From: Eopsaltria australis
Taxonomy: Eukaryota; Chordata; Aves; Passeriformes; Petroicidae
Assembly: GCA_034509425.1 (NCBI GenBank)
Contig: JAVTVJ010000371.1
Location: 1,364,001-1,428,000 of the forward strand
Direction: 5' to 3'
DNA: 64,000 nucleotides
Part shown: in pieces, positions 38,701 through 51,005 of the stretch
How positions within the stretch are numbered: position 1 is the first letter of the stretch
Layout: every line of letters starts with the position of its first letter
Program-made: the position numbers and the translations under genes
The notes under the pieces: model-generated
The model's input: only the letters and a program-made list of their open reading frames with translations
Told to the model about the DNA's origin: nothing
Database searches by the model: none

Positions 38701-41700
38701 GCATTGGAGATGGGGCAGCCAGAGAGCCCTGCAGCCTGCATGGCAGCCACAGCAGAGCATCCCTGTGCTGCTCAGGACAGCTCAGCCCTGTTTCTGCTGC
38801 CACTGAGACTGCTGGAGGGGAAAATTAGATTTGTCTTTTGTTCAGCCAGCCTCACAGAAAGCCTCACTCAGCGGCTGGGTGAAAAGCAGAACCCGCTCAT
38901 GGTGCCTGCACTTGGGCATTGGCTCAGCTGAGAGGGACCCCGAGAACTGAGCCTCCTCCTCTCACAGCTGGCTCTGAGAGCTCATGCTGGGGTAGAGGCA
39001 CTGTGTCCCTGCCACAGAGACATCAGGCTCCCTCAACAGCTATGCCTGCTGCTCTGCTTGTGGTGGAGAAAGCCATAAAGGACGACGGAGATCCTTGGGA
39101 CCTGTGCTTTGCTAAATGAGGCTCAGGACCCATGGTGCATGTGTGTACTCACTTGGCTGACTGTGGGTGCCTCCCAGATTTGCTCTGCCCTTGTCCCATT
39201 TTGATCTCACCAGAGAATATCATGGCACATCCTGACAACAGGCAGCTAAAGAAGGGGACAGAGTGCTCTCCTTTCCTCACATTAACCACATTCTGTTCTG
39301 GCTGGTCACCTCAAAGGCAGCTCCTGTAACATCTTCTGTCTGAAAGGCACTGATGCTGGAGCAGCATTTAAATTTATATTCCCATATAATATTTTTTCCA
39401 TAAAACATTTTTTTCATAAGCCATGGGACAGATTGGAATCTGACACATACAGCTGTTGCTGGATGAAGGGAAGAGCAGAAGTGGTAGGAAATTTTTAGGA
39501 GAACTATATTAAACTCTGTGTAGGATTTTGATTTAGTAGTAACAGTAAAATGAAATTTCAGCTGATATTCCATTATCCTGTTTGCAGTGCACTCTAATAG
39601 CATCTCCATTCACAAAACAGTTCAGCTGCTGTCCTTTGGTGTTGATCTATTTGTTTTGCTCTAGAGCAGTTTCCAACACACAATGAATTTGCCTTACTGC
39701 ATACTTAAGTATACGGGGAAGGGACAACACCTTTCCAGGCTGCCAGCCTTGTTGGATCCTGAGACAGACTGGATCCTCCCAACAGCATATTTCATGTGGG
39801 TGACCCTTTGCAAATGTCTTTTTGAACATTTGGCCAGATGTATTTCTTCCCCCGTCTTCTGGACTAGTGGAGTGCAGTGTGAGCAGATAGGCAACGAAAA
39901 GAGAGAAAACACAAAAAGCTGGGCTAGGAAAGGGCGGGGGCTGAGGAGGCAAACATATTTTCTGTTTCCACCTGACCACGTTCCAGTGACCCATGACAAG
40001 TGCGTGACTTGCCTGGTTCTGCAGAAATCACGGTATGTGGTCTCACCGGAGGGTTGCGAGGCCTCTCCCACTAAGCCTGGCTTGAACTGGAAATCTTTTG
40101 TTCTTTTTGGCTCTGCCCTCACTCACAGAAGTCAGGCTGTACAGCCAGCACCCAGGCAACTGTGAGGCATCTGTGGGTACAAAAGCAGAGGTGTCATGTT
40201 CTCATCGCACTCATTTCCTTAAAATTGCATCCCTTCTTTTTGGAATTTATAATAACGGGCCTCACTCTTTACTGATATTTTCTTAGGAACTTTGCAAGGT
40301 GAAGGCAAAGCACTATCAAATCCCAAAGGTAATATTTTACTCTTACTTTCTGGTGGCATTATAGATAAATCACCGTTTAGAGTGGGTTCAGGCCTATTTG
40401 TCTCCCCTCCCCACACCCGTCCTGTCAGACACTGAAACGCCTCAGCCTCCTTCCCTGTCTCCCAGCTCCTGCAAGACGTGCAGCTTCTTGCAGGCAGCCT
40501 CTCTCTGCACCAGCGTTAAGTTACTAAGCAGCCGAGATAAAAGGTTCCCACCTTCATAAATAATCAATGTGGGCCAAATGGCTTGTGCTTGCTCGACAAA
40601 CTCATGCATGAGAAACAGAAAGGGAAGAGACAAACACCAACCCAGCAAGGAAATAACCACCTCATGCCAATGAAGGTGGAAAGGAGATTCTGATAACAGA
40701 GAAGCAAGCGAACTACAGTAAAAAAGAAGGGAGCTGAGCACTCACCAAACACTTCTTTAGTCTTTATTTGCAAAGTGTCTGGAGGCTGGTTTTGATTTAG
40801 CTAATTTACTCATTAAAAGGAAGTTACTAGAGCAGCCTGGTACCTGCCAGCCCCTGGGTGAGACTCAGCCGCTGCCCACACCTCTGATGGGTTTGCCCAC
40901 AGTCATTTGTTGGCGTTGGAGGGATGAAGATGTGCAACCAGCCTCAGAGGGAACAGTGAGCCCAGCATCAGGGGTCCTGCTGCAAACACAGAGTGTGCAC
41001 AGAGCAATCACAGCCCAAGCAGCCTTTCTCAAGGGCTGCTGTACAAAGGGCAGCTCAGCTAAATGGGCTGTCCTGCAAATTAAGTTTTTGGGGTAAGATT
41101 GCCATTATCGAACAGCAAGACTTCAAGCTTCCAGAGCAGATGCCACTCCTGTCCTTTGCCTCTGTGGCATATGTCAAACACAGACCCATCACTATGTGAC
41201 ACAGGTGAATTCCTCCTGTTTGACAGGTTCTATGTGTAATAACTCTGCCGTGGGAGAGGAACTCACTAGCCAGCCCAGCAGACCCATGGGTGCTGGTACA
41301 CCAGTGCTGATTTTCACCACATGGCTGCCTGGCCCTTAAAGAAGGTGTCTATGCTGAGAATCAAAATTGCTCAGTAATGACAGAAACCTTTTCACATGAC
41401 AGAGCTGATGGTGAGCACAAATAGTGTCCCTGTGCTCCTTCTCTTAGGGTGATCCACAGACATTGGTAACGTGCATATAAGGCAAACCTCCCCCAAATTC
41501 ATGCGTGATTCACCACTGAGCAACCTCTCACTCCAAGATGGTGCCTAACTTTTAAAGTGAGGCTTAATCCAGGGCAGTGAGTCAGGTGTGGCACAGTTAG
41601 CTCAGGAGGTGTCAGTAAGGACTTTAGGCAGGTACAAGTCTACCTCTGGTATGAATCCCTACAGTTTATAAGCACTGGACAGAAACTGCTGCCACAGTGA

Positions 41701-44700
41701 GAGTCTCAGGCTGCAGACTTCCCACTCCCTAAATTACTGCTTTGCTTTGACTGAACACGGGACCCTGGCCTGGCTGTCAAGCCTTGTTCCCTGTTCACAG
41801 GTGACTCTGGAGTCAGTACCAGATGCAGAAGGATGCACAGAGCAGGGCACAGGCTCCCTCCCCATGACAGGCACCTCTTCCCATCCTTGACAAGCTTTTG
41901 TCTCTTAGGGCAAGAGGATACAAGGCTACAAAACAAGCACATGTCACAGGCACAAAGCAAAAGAATGCAATGGCATCACCAGTGCTTTGGAGATGAACAC
42001 AGTTCAACAATTCATTAATTTAAATTGCCCAGCCGACTGAGGAAGGGGACTATTCCCTCTGGTATACAAGCAAAAACCACCTCACACAGCCATTCTCCTT
42101 GTGTCCCAAGCCAAACCTCCCTGACCTTAGCTGTGATCAGGCCATCCTAGTTTCTCAGTCTGCTGTGCAAAGCTAAACACAACAGATTTTGGCCACCGGA
42201 GTAGTGATGAGTTCCTGCTCCTGTTCATGTTTGATGCAGTAAAAAACTGCTGCAGACACAAATTTTTAAAGGTAGGAGGTAGGAGGGAGGATAGCACCAA
42301 AGCAAATTCACACTCATGCTCTGAATAACTGTTTTCTCAGCTCTAGTATTTCTATAAGAGCAAGGGGAATCACTAAAAGGGCATGAAGAGAGAGCTCCCA
42401 GAGTACAAACAATGAGCAAGGGAGTGAGGGAGAACACTGGATTCCTTGGGAGATAAAGTTTCATTGCTATGGAATCAATCTTCTGAGCTTCTCTTTGCAA
42501 TTTTGTCTCATTCGGTGCCTCTTGAAATGAGTTTTCATTTGTCTGTCTGGTGCTAATTTTCCCTCATTTGCCACATCAAAGCTATCATTAGAGGCACAAA
42601 GTGCCTCCAGTGCCTTTTTTCCCCCTTTCTTCAGTTATTCTCCTTAATATCTCTTGGTTTGTTAACTCAGCTATCACTCAGTGGCAATCAGATGCTGTTA
42701 GTCTGATCTAGCTGCCTCTGGATGCCCCATCCCTCCTGTTCCCAAGGACACATTGCTGCCTGGGGTAGTTGCCTGGGGCAGGGGCCAGGGAGATGCTTTA
42801 GAGCAATTGCAAACTTTTATCTGCAAATGTTACAGCTCCTTATGAGAGATGTTTGATATCTTTCTTTATTTCCATTTCAGTTAGCTAATGGGGGTGACAA
42901 GAAAAGAGGAAGGGTTTGGACAGCATTGAAAATGTCTTCTGAGCTTCTTGAGGTCTTTGCCCTCAAGCTGATTCAGGTTTGCTGGAGTCAGGAGCTGGCT
43001 TACAAGGAGTGCTCACCTCTGCTCGCAGGAAGTGGATCTGTCTCTGCTGCCAGCAGCACAAATCCTCACATCTTTTCCACAGCCCTCTGGTCCTCGAGCA
43101 CTCCAGGAGGTGCATCTCCCTAGGGGGATGCCCCACTACATCATCCTCAAGCAGACAGCAGCCCCAGAGTGTGCTTGCAGAGCTGTTTCTTCCGCTTGCT
43201 GCCAGATCACTTGGCAGCAAAAGGCCTGGCTGGGCTCTGGTGCTCGATCTGCCCCATTAAGAGAGCACACACTGTGGCTTGTGCTGGGTACCGGGGCCAG
43301 CTGCAGCCCCATCCTGCAGCGTGGGAGGCTCGCCCTGATGCCTGTCAGCAGCTCTGCTGTGCCAGCAGCTGCCCCAGAAAAGCCTTGCAGAAGAGCCCTG
43401 CACCACCAGCAGCAAGAGCAGATTGCTCAGGAGCGTGGCACTGTGCTCATCCCCTGTGAGCTGTGGGTGGAAGCGGCAGCGCTGCTCCTGCTCTGCCTCC
43501 ACAGAGAGAGGCCACATGCCTACAGAGGTGCCAGGGTGCAGCCAGGGCTGCCACCAGCAGCTGCCTCCAGCAATGAACCTCTGCACATCTTCACTACTGT
43601 GCCATGGGGAAGAGCTTTGGTCAGTGGCAGGAGGCTGTGCTGAAGGGGTGCCAGGCTCTGCGGTGGGAGGAATTTCAGGCTGAGCAAAGTATCGTTTGCG
43701 GAAAGATGTGGAGAGCCCATTGCTCCCTTCACTAGACAGACAACCAACACACCGGCTCTGGTGCTGAGAAGGGGGCTGTCTTGGCTCTCTTACACAAACC
43801 AGTAATGTCAGCAGCCAGTGAGATGATTTGGGAGAGGTTTTACATGGCTGGAAGTCCTCAGGCCACTCTACAATGGGTGATGGACCCACAGGCAGGCAAG
43901 GCAGCCTTTATTTGAGCACACTTCCCAAACCACATTTCAAAGAGGATGTACAGTCTTAGCTCAAGCTTGCCAGCAGCTCGTGGGTGCTCTGGATGACTGC
44001 TCAGTGCCTGTTTTCCACAACCTGTGCCAACTGAAGTCACACCAACTGAACAATATGTTCCCCACAGGAATGCAGGGCCAGGACTGGAAGCCAGGTGCAC
44101 TGTGAGGAACTGAAGCTCTGCTGGATTCCTGCATTTGTGTCAAGTGCCTTGAGCATCCTCACTGACCCTCTGTCTGTGTGGCATCCTCGAGAGGCTCAGA
44201 TGCAGGAGTGATTTCTCCATCCAGGAGGACTGGGTTGCAAAATGGGTTGCAAGCTAAGGAGAGAGCCTGAGAGGCTGGGCTCTGAGAGATAGGAAACCCA
44301 GACTGATATGCTGAGCTGGCAGAAGAAGGTGGGATCATCCACTTCTACCAGTGATTTCTACAAACTCTCCCAGTGCTAGTACTGCATGCTGTCAGCACAG
44401 GTACCAGGGGACTGCAATCTTAAAATGCTGGGCACAGATCTGGATAAAAACATCAGCACCCGAAGACGGGGCAGCAGCAGATCAATGCCGAGGTGTGATT
44501 TCCAAACCAAGCCTTGCTGCCCTTCAGCCCTGTAAAAATTTTGGAGTAACTTTCAGCTGGCAGAGTAACATTATTCCTGGTCAGCATTTGGTAATAATTT
44601 GTAATATTTTAAAAGACCTAAAATCAGATTTATCATCAAGGTTATTGGAATGTGTGACAACTCTATTATGCATTTCAATTAGCACCTTCCTCTTTGTGAT

Positions 44701-44999
44701 AGTGGTTCAAACATTCATTCTTCTAGTTTCCTGGTCAATACACCATTTTTAAGCCAAAGTGGAAAGGTGACATGTTTGAAGAGGAAGCAGTAAATGTTCT
44801 ACAAACTATATACTCTGAAAGTGTTAAGCATGAGAAAGCATTGTGTAAAGCTCATACTCCCCAGTGCGTTCTCATGTTTTTACAGATACCACACCTGCCA
44901 TGTGTGGACAGAGTTCACAACACAGACAATGCACCAAGAAAAAGGTATTAGGTGCAGATATTTCTCTGCAATTTCCAGCTTTCAGATGAAAGCTCAGTT

Positions 45000-45392
45000 T
45001 GTTCTCAGTCAGTTTGCAGATGACATTAAGTGTGGTAATATTGGTCTGCTGGAGAGTAGGAAGCTCTGCAGAGGGATTCTGGTCAGGCTGGATCGATGGG
45101 CTGAGACCAGTATGAGATTCAGTGAGGCAAAGTGCCGAGTCCTGCCCTTGAGTCACAACAACCCCACACAGTGAAATAGGCCTGGAGAAGAGTGGCTGGA
45201 AAGCTGTCCAGCAGAAAAGGATCTGGGGGTGCTGGTTGACAGTGGCTGAACATGAGCCAGAGTGTTCCCCTATGGCCAAAAAGGCCAATGGAATCCTGGC
45301 CTGTATCAGCAATAGTGTGGCCAGCAGGATCAGGGCAGTGATGGTCCCCCTGTACTCAGCACTGGCGAGGCTGCACCTCAAGTGCACCTCTG
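45000..45392 (+). mobile_element. CR1 LINE fragment with decayed reverse transcriptase
   Basis: On the + strand, translation gives LSQFADDIKCGNIGLLESRK, then LDRWAETSMRF and [14 protein letters not shown]. This is the CR1 ORF2 reverse-transcriptase segment, including the catalytic box FADD. After 45174 a stop and a frameshift interrupt the frame. The reading continues in other frames as [21 protein letters not shown] and [20 protein letters not shown]. The nucleotide match to CR1 is good to about 45390 (CTGTACTCAGCACTGG, GAGGCTGCACCTC), where it is lost before the element's 3' end. The copy is broken by stops and frameshifts and is truncated at both ends, so it cannot be active. Confidence 0.93.
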
Positions 45393-47942
45393 GTGCACCT
45401 CTGGTGTTTTATCCATCACAGTTTATCTCTCTAAATCCAGCTCTTTGTCCATTCTGACAATGCCTGCTTTGGATAGTAAAAGCCAGTCATGGCTGGATTG
45501 CAAGATATTTTCATGGGCACACATTTCCCATAGCCTTTGAGTACCATAACTCTTAACTAATTTCCAATTGCAATTTAGCTATGCTTGAACATCGTTCAAG
45601 TTTCTCGGTGAGGAAAGATGAAGAACACAGTCCCCCAGAACATCTCATCACTTTTTTTACTCTTCTGGAAATTTTGAGTTAAGGTAAATGCTAAGAATTC
45701 AGATCCTCATTTCTGGTAGGCCGGCATCACTGCTAATAATTTCCTATGTACATTTTGCAGGGAGAATGGGGTACATCTAATAATTGCTCTTTACACATAC
45801 AAAAAGCACTTCATGGTGGTAAAAGCAGGAATTAATGTTAATGAGTCTGCTGTTAGCAAGGAGTACTATTGGTGTTATGCTCACGCCTCACCAAATGCAA
45901 AGCTTGTTTGTTAAGCAGATGCCAATGTTAACAGCCAAATTCTCTTCCCATGGATAACTTAGTGTTAGTTAAATGTACCATTAAAAATAACCATTTAAAA
46001 TGTTAATGAAAAGAGGGGCTGTGCTTGCCAGGGTTCATCTTGTCTTCTTTCTAACCTCAGCTTTAAGGTGGTGGAGGTAACAAGGCAAAGACAGCTGTTC
46101 CAGGTGCGTTCAGAGCACACACACTGAGGTGTGTACAGCACCACAAGCCTGGCCTGTTCCCACCTCAGTGACCAGCCAGTAAAGCTCACTACTAACCTTG
46201 ATAGCCATAGAGCACAGTGGTACCCCCTGTCCTGGCACTCTCCCCACCAGATCTGCTGTGCTCCTCCATGCTGCACTTCCTGGCTCTCCCAGTGCCGTGG
46301 AAAGGAACGATGGAGATGGAGCAGGGTTCATAACACATTGTTTCTCTTTGGTCTCAAATAGAAAAGGTGTGGTAAGTGCTACTCACGTTCATGTGCACCA
46401 TCCTGCTTGCACCTTGTGCTCAGTGATGTACCTCTGCTTAACCTGCTGTTTGTGCTGAGCTTCTGAGAGCTCTGGTTTTATTTAATTTCAGGCAGTTTAA
46501 GAAACAAGTACTCTACTGGAAACCAGGCTTACACCGTCCTATGTGTTATGTTCCAGAAACAAAATTAGATACTTTTCATAGATATTCCCCTGTTTTGTAT
46601 TCAGGTCTCAAGTCTCTAGCCCAGTGGACTGTAAATAGGCAACAGGAGAGACAGTGGAAGGTGACACAGAGGCAGTGAAGGCACCACAAAGGTGTGGGCA
46701 GAGCAGACCCAGAAACAAGAAGCCCTAGTTTTTCATGCCCCAGCAGTGAGCGAGGATGAGACCACCTCTCTATCAGAGCTGCAGCCAGGCTCTCTTGCAG
46801 CCCAACCTGAGCTTGGCCATGTGCAGCCTTGTGGTGCTGCCCTGGTGTTGGGTGCAGGCACAAGCTGCCCTGTGCAGTGGCACAGTTAGCTGTGCCCTTG
46901 GGGGCCATCAGGAAATGGAGATTCTCCCTCTGGGAAAAGTGTTGCCAGGCTGTGACAGCCGGGTGGCACTTACATGACAGAGAGACACTCCAGTTGTAGT
47001 TATTTGGCTGTAGATGTCCTGGATTCTCCAACCCTCACATTTAAATTGCCCAGGTGCTGCTTTTTCCTTTGACCAGGTTTTTCCTGCTTCTTGGTTTCTT
47101 CACCCCTTTGGCTGTTTGCTTGTAAACTTGCCCAGGCTACTCTGATGTCCTCTTCTTCCTGCTCCCTTCTAACCTAGTTCTTTCATGTCTGCTCGTGCCC
47201 ATGGTACAAGACTCCTGCCCCTCTTCCCCTTGTCCCAGCTGCCCTCATTCCAAGCCCCATGCCCTCCCCATTCCCCTGCTTCCCCACTTCCTCCTTGTTA
47301 TAAAACCTGGCCTCTCGAGTGCTGCATCCTGCTGTTTTCTGGTCAGCATTTCCCACCTCCTTCCCCACCACCCCCCTTCTCTCTCTCCACCATCTCCACT
47401 GTCATGCTCTGTTTTTTGGTGCTCCTGTCCTGTGCTCGCTTAAGTAGCTCAGCCTCAGCCCATTTCTTCCATCAGCTTCCTTCTTCTTCCCCTCCTGGGA
47501 CTACAGCCTTGATCCCAACCTCTATCTGCACACAAACACACAATCAAGCAATTTATCTAATTAAAAAAAAAACCAAACCAAACAAGAAGCTGAAGGCAAG
47601 TGCTGACCTCAGGGCTGTGCACTGCAGTTTTGCCTATGTCACCTCTCCTCTCCTCCTGGCAGCCCTGTTTCCCATCTATTTCCAGCCAGCCTGCTTTCTT
47701 CATCCCCAGGCCCTGCACTGTAGGGGCCAGACTGCTTGGGGTGAAACAGCATCCTCAATCCAACCCACTGGTCCCTGCCCCACTTGCAGCCCTGCTCCTC
47801 CAAGGAAGGTGAGGGAAGGGGTAGCCTGACCCACATTCCCCCTGTGGGCTGGGAAGTCATCACTAGACACGATCAGAGAGGAGACAGGCCAGAGTATGCA
47901 AGGAAGGGAGGGGAAATGAAGAAACATTACCTCCTTTTCACG

Positions 47943-47948
47943 TTTATT
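47943..47948 (-). terminator. LSAMP: Candidate distal poly(A) signal of LSAMP
   Basis: TTTATT on the + strand reads AATAAA on the - strand. It follows an A/T-rich stretch and precedes a T/G/C-containing segment suitable as downstream element. It is the most distal of several AATAAA motifs downstream of the LSAMP stop, so its use is inferred from position. Confidence 0.5.
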
Positions 47949-48286
47949 TAATTTTTGTATTTTTTTGTATTTTTTTTTAAGATCACAGAAGAGCAGAGCA
48001 TTCATACATGTAAAGAAACAGAAACGAGATAACAGAAGTTAAATACATTGAGAAAAGAAAAAATAAAAAGCTTCTTTTTATTTTTTTTTCCATCACTGGG
48101 TTTTGTTCATTTGTTTGTTGGGTTGTTTAGTTTTTTTTGATTGGTTCTTTTACACACACACTTGCGCTTTTAAAACTTTCTTTCACAGAGCTAGTTTCAA
48201 AACCAAAACAATGGCAAAAAATAAAATGGCCATTTTCTCGTTTCATTAAAGAGAAGTTCAGCTCATGTCTACAGTGCTGGGGAAAA

Positions 48287-48331
48287 ATATATATAAAGAT
48301 ATAGATATATATATATATTTATATGTATATA
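48287..48331. repeat. TA-rich microsatellite
   Basis: A run of ATATAT and AGATATAG units, about 45 bases, in the distal presumed LSAMP 3' UTR. Confidence 0.88.
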
Positions 48332-48529
48332 ACACTGTTAATGAGGAGAGTTCTAACCACCCCACCGTGTAGCAAGAAGAAGGGACTGGCCTTCATTCTC
48401 AAGGTCTAGAGGATGAATCTTGGCTCCAGCTGGGAAGTTTGAATGATTTTGGGAGGTGACGGTGGCACTGCGGAGGCAGGTTCCTGCTCTGTGCCCCCTC
48501 CCTTTCCTGGCACACAGGTGTGCTCCTGC

Positions 48530-48552
48530 AGGCACAGGCACAGGCACAGGCA
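48530..48552. repeat. (CAGGCA)n short tandem repeat
   Basis: CAGGCA units recur about four times (GCAGGCACAGGCACAGGCAC). The repeat lies inside the presumed LSAMP 3' UTR. Confidence 0.85.
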
Positions 48553-49860
48553 TGCCTTCTCCTGGCTCCTCAGGAGGCCACCACGTAGCTGTGTGTCACA
48601 GATAGAGCCACTGCCAGCAGCGGGTGGCTGAGCACTGCCTGGCTGTGATGGAGGGTGTGGGGAAGGAGAGCGCCCCAGGAGCGCTCCTGCAGCATGTGCG
48701 CGGTGGAGCTCGCGGGGTGTGCGTATGCGCCTGTGCGTGGCCGAATGAGGAGCAAATGTCACACTTCTGGAGAAGGACAGCCTCGCCTGGGACATGCTGT
48801 CCTCACTGGATGGCTCCTAGGTAGGCCTTGCTCCTCGTCTCCACCCATGACCCTTCTGTTACGTACAGAAACATCCACACGCCTTTCCTCAGGACATGGC
48901 TGGAGCCACCGCGGTGTCACACTGCTTTACTCACTGAGGCCCATTTTGCTGCATGGTGAGCATGCCCTGGGAGACAGGGAGGGAGCTCCTGATGCACCAT
49001 GAGGACAGGCAGGGAAAGAAGGGCCCTCCTGGGATGCAATCTCTGCCCCTTCTCCAGCTGCGCTGCCCAAGGAGCCCTGCTGCTCATGCAGTCCTTATCA
49101 CCTGTGCTGCAGTCATGTCCCCCTGTCACTGCTCCCTCCTTCTCTGCTGCCTGGGCACTTCTACAGGACTTGCAGGGCAGTCTGAGTTGCTGTGGCACCA
49201 GCCAAGCCAAGCCTGCAGCAAGTGAAGGACCCTTTGCTTCCCACCTGCCTGGGCTAATTAGAAGTAATTAGCTGCTCGTCTCGCCCAAGCCCTGCCTTGG
49301 CAGGTCTCCTTGCTCACTCCATCCCCCTGACCCAGAGGTACAGAGCACCATACTGACGTACTCTCACCAAAAGGAGTTCTGCTGCCCTGTTACGACGAGT
49401 GAACCAATAAGCAAGCACCATATATTGCCCTAGTGGGAGCCAACCTTTAGGCAAAATTTTGGGGGCTGTGGGAGCTGCCCGATCATTGTTCTAGCAAGTT
49501 ACAAGAAGGAAAAGTGAAAGACATTTTAATGGTGTGACACAGCTCTTAGTCAGCAGAGTCATGCAGTTTAAAAAAAGTCATCTTCTGGGCATCCCACTGG
49601 AAATGAAGCCACTCTAAGATTAGCGTTGAGAGGCCATGGTCTCCTCGCTGGTGAACCTGAGAGTTCTGTGCATGGACGATGGACAGCACTCATCCCTACC
49701 CTTTTCCACCGGCATGACATCTTGGAAATGACCATCCAGCTTCTCCATCACTTCCCTGTCTCAGGTTTTGCTCTTCCCATAGGACAGTTTGCTCCCGGCA
49801 TCCCTAACTCAAGAAGTTTTGTGTCCTTGAGTCAGAGAAGCATTAAGATTGTGCACCATC

Positions 49861-49861
<1 letters not shown>

Positions 49862-49902
<41 letters not shown>
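49862..49902. repeat. (GA)n microsatellite
   Basis: About 40 bases of GA dinucleotides with one AAAG interruption. On the LSAMP-sense strand it is (TC)n. Confidence 0.93.
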
Positions 49903-50997
49903 ACTGCTCACCTCCCTGGCACCTCCTTCCTCTGTCATGCTGTCTTGGTCAGCCATCCCCCATGTCAGTTGCTACATCACATCAAGCACCATGATGATTT
50001 GGGCTGCAGGTCAGTGTGCTTGGAGCAGAGGAAGCAGAGGTGTGAGGGGTTGGGAGGAGAAGAGGTGTTTCCTGTGCCCATAGATTCCCTCACCAGGGAA
50101 GGGCGAAGTGATGAAACACTGCACAAAAATTGAGCTGAAATATCATCTGCTGGTGGGGCTGTGAAGGACTCTAGCATAACTCCTCCGACTTCCCAGATCC
50201 TCTTGTTTCATCAGGACTGCTGCTCCCCCAAATTCCTTCCAGATGTGTAGGTTCTACTCAGCCTGGAGACCATGTGGCTTTTGATGGTGGCTTTGTCCAT
50301 GCTGTGTTCTTGGACTTTCAAAACGGGGTTGCTCGGCAGCTGGCCTGGGGCAATGGTCTGGATGCACCTGGAGCTAAGCAGAGCTGGTGGGGCTTGGATG
50401 TTCTTTGACCAAAAATGGGGCAAGCAGCAGTGCACGAGCGATCTGCCCAAGTGGTGAACAGTCAGTGGTGTGAGAAAGATGTGCAGACAAAGACTAACTC
50501 TCGACACAATGCATGTCACCAATGAAATCTCCATGAATGGCACGTTCACATGCACTCGGGGCTAGCATGGGACCACACAACTTCACTGGTGGAGAAAGCG
50601 GGTATGGGGGAGGAGGAGAGGGCGCATCACTGAGCAACGAGCCCGGGAGCGTGGGGCTGCAAACAAACAGAAATGAACACAACTGCCAAAGTACAGGTGT
50701 CGGCTGGAGCATCCCACGTCGCCCTTCCCAGCCGCTCAGAGACAGGCGTTTGCTTCGTTTTCCATCTGACCAGGCACACGCTCCAAGCAACATGCTACAA
50801 TCATGCATGGAGTTCATGTGGCTCGGGGTGGCTGCATTTCCCCTGTGCAGTTCCTTTCAGAAAGACTTGCCTTCACCCCTCCTCTCGGTCATCCGAAAAG
50901 GGTTAGAAATCTGCTAGCAATTATGGGGCCATATATGAAATCTAAGTTTTTGTACCTCTGCTTGGACATTACCAGACATCCCATGTAACTCTTGTAA

Positions 50998-51005
50998 TAT
51001 TTACA
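50998..51005 (-). promoter_or_regulatory. LSAMP: Pumilio-type element in LSAMP 3' UTR
   Basis: On the - strand the sequence reads TGTAAATA, an exact UGUANAUA Pumilio recognition element. It lies in an AT-rich block (about 50930-51090) that looks more UTR-like than its surroundings. An 8-base match can occur by chance, so function is only suggested. Confidence 0.4.

Larger units (their letters stand above)
25461..47919. other. Convergent GAP43-LSAMP intergenic spacer
   Basis: About 22.5 kb separates the two gene ends. No exon, RNA gene or intact transposon was recognised. It contains CR1 fragments at about 31163-31335, 35634-35716 and 45000-45392, a purine-rich degenerate tract at 26770-27095, an A-run at 29077-29096 and small tandem repeats. 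Open frames of 150-210 codons occur (for example near 31052, 39683 and 43032-43889), but they overlap frames on the opposite strand and show no domain. AT-rich blocks near 34845-34930, 40235-40400, 40760-40830, 42500-42620 and 44540-44720 look like candidate conserved noncoding elements, untested. Confidence 0.8.

Noticed and set aside
39683..40165. 160-codon + frame overlapping a 142-codon - frame
   Set aside because: Both strands are open, products have no recognisable motif, and composition is typical of noncoding sequence.
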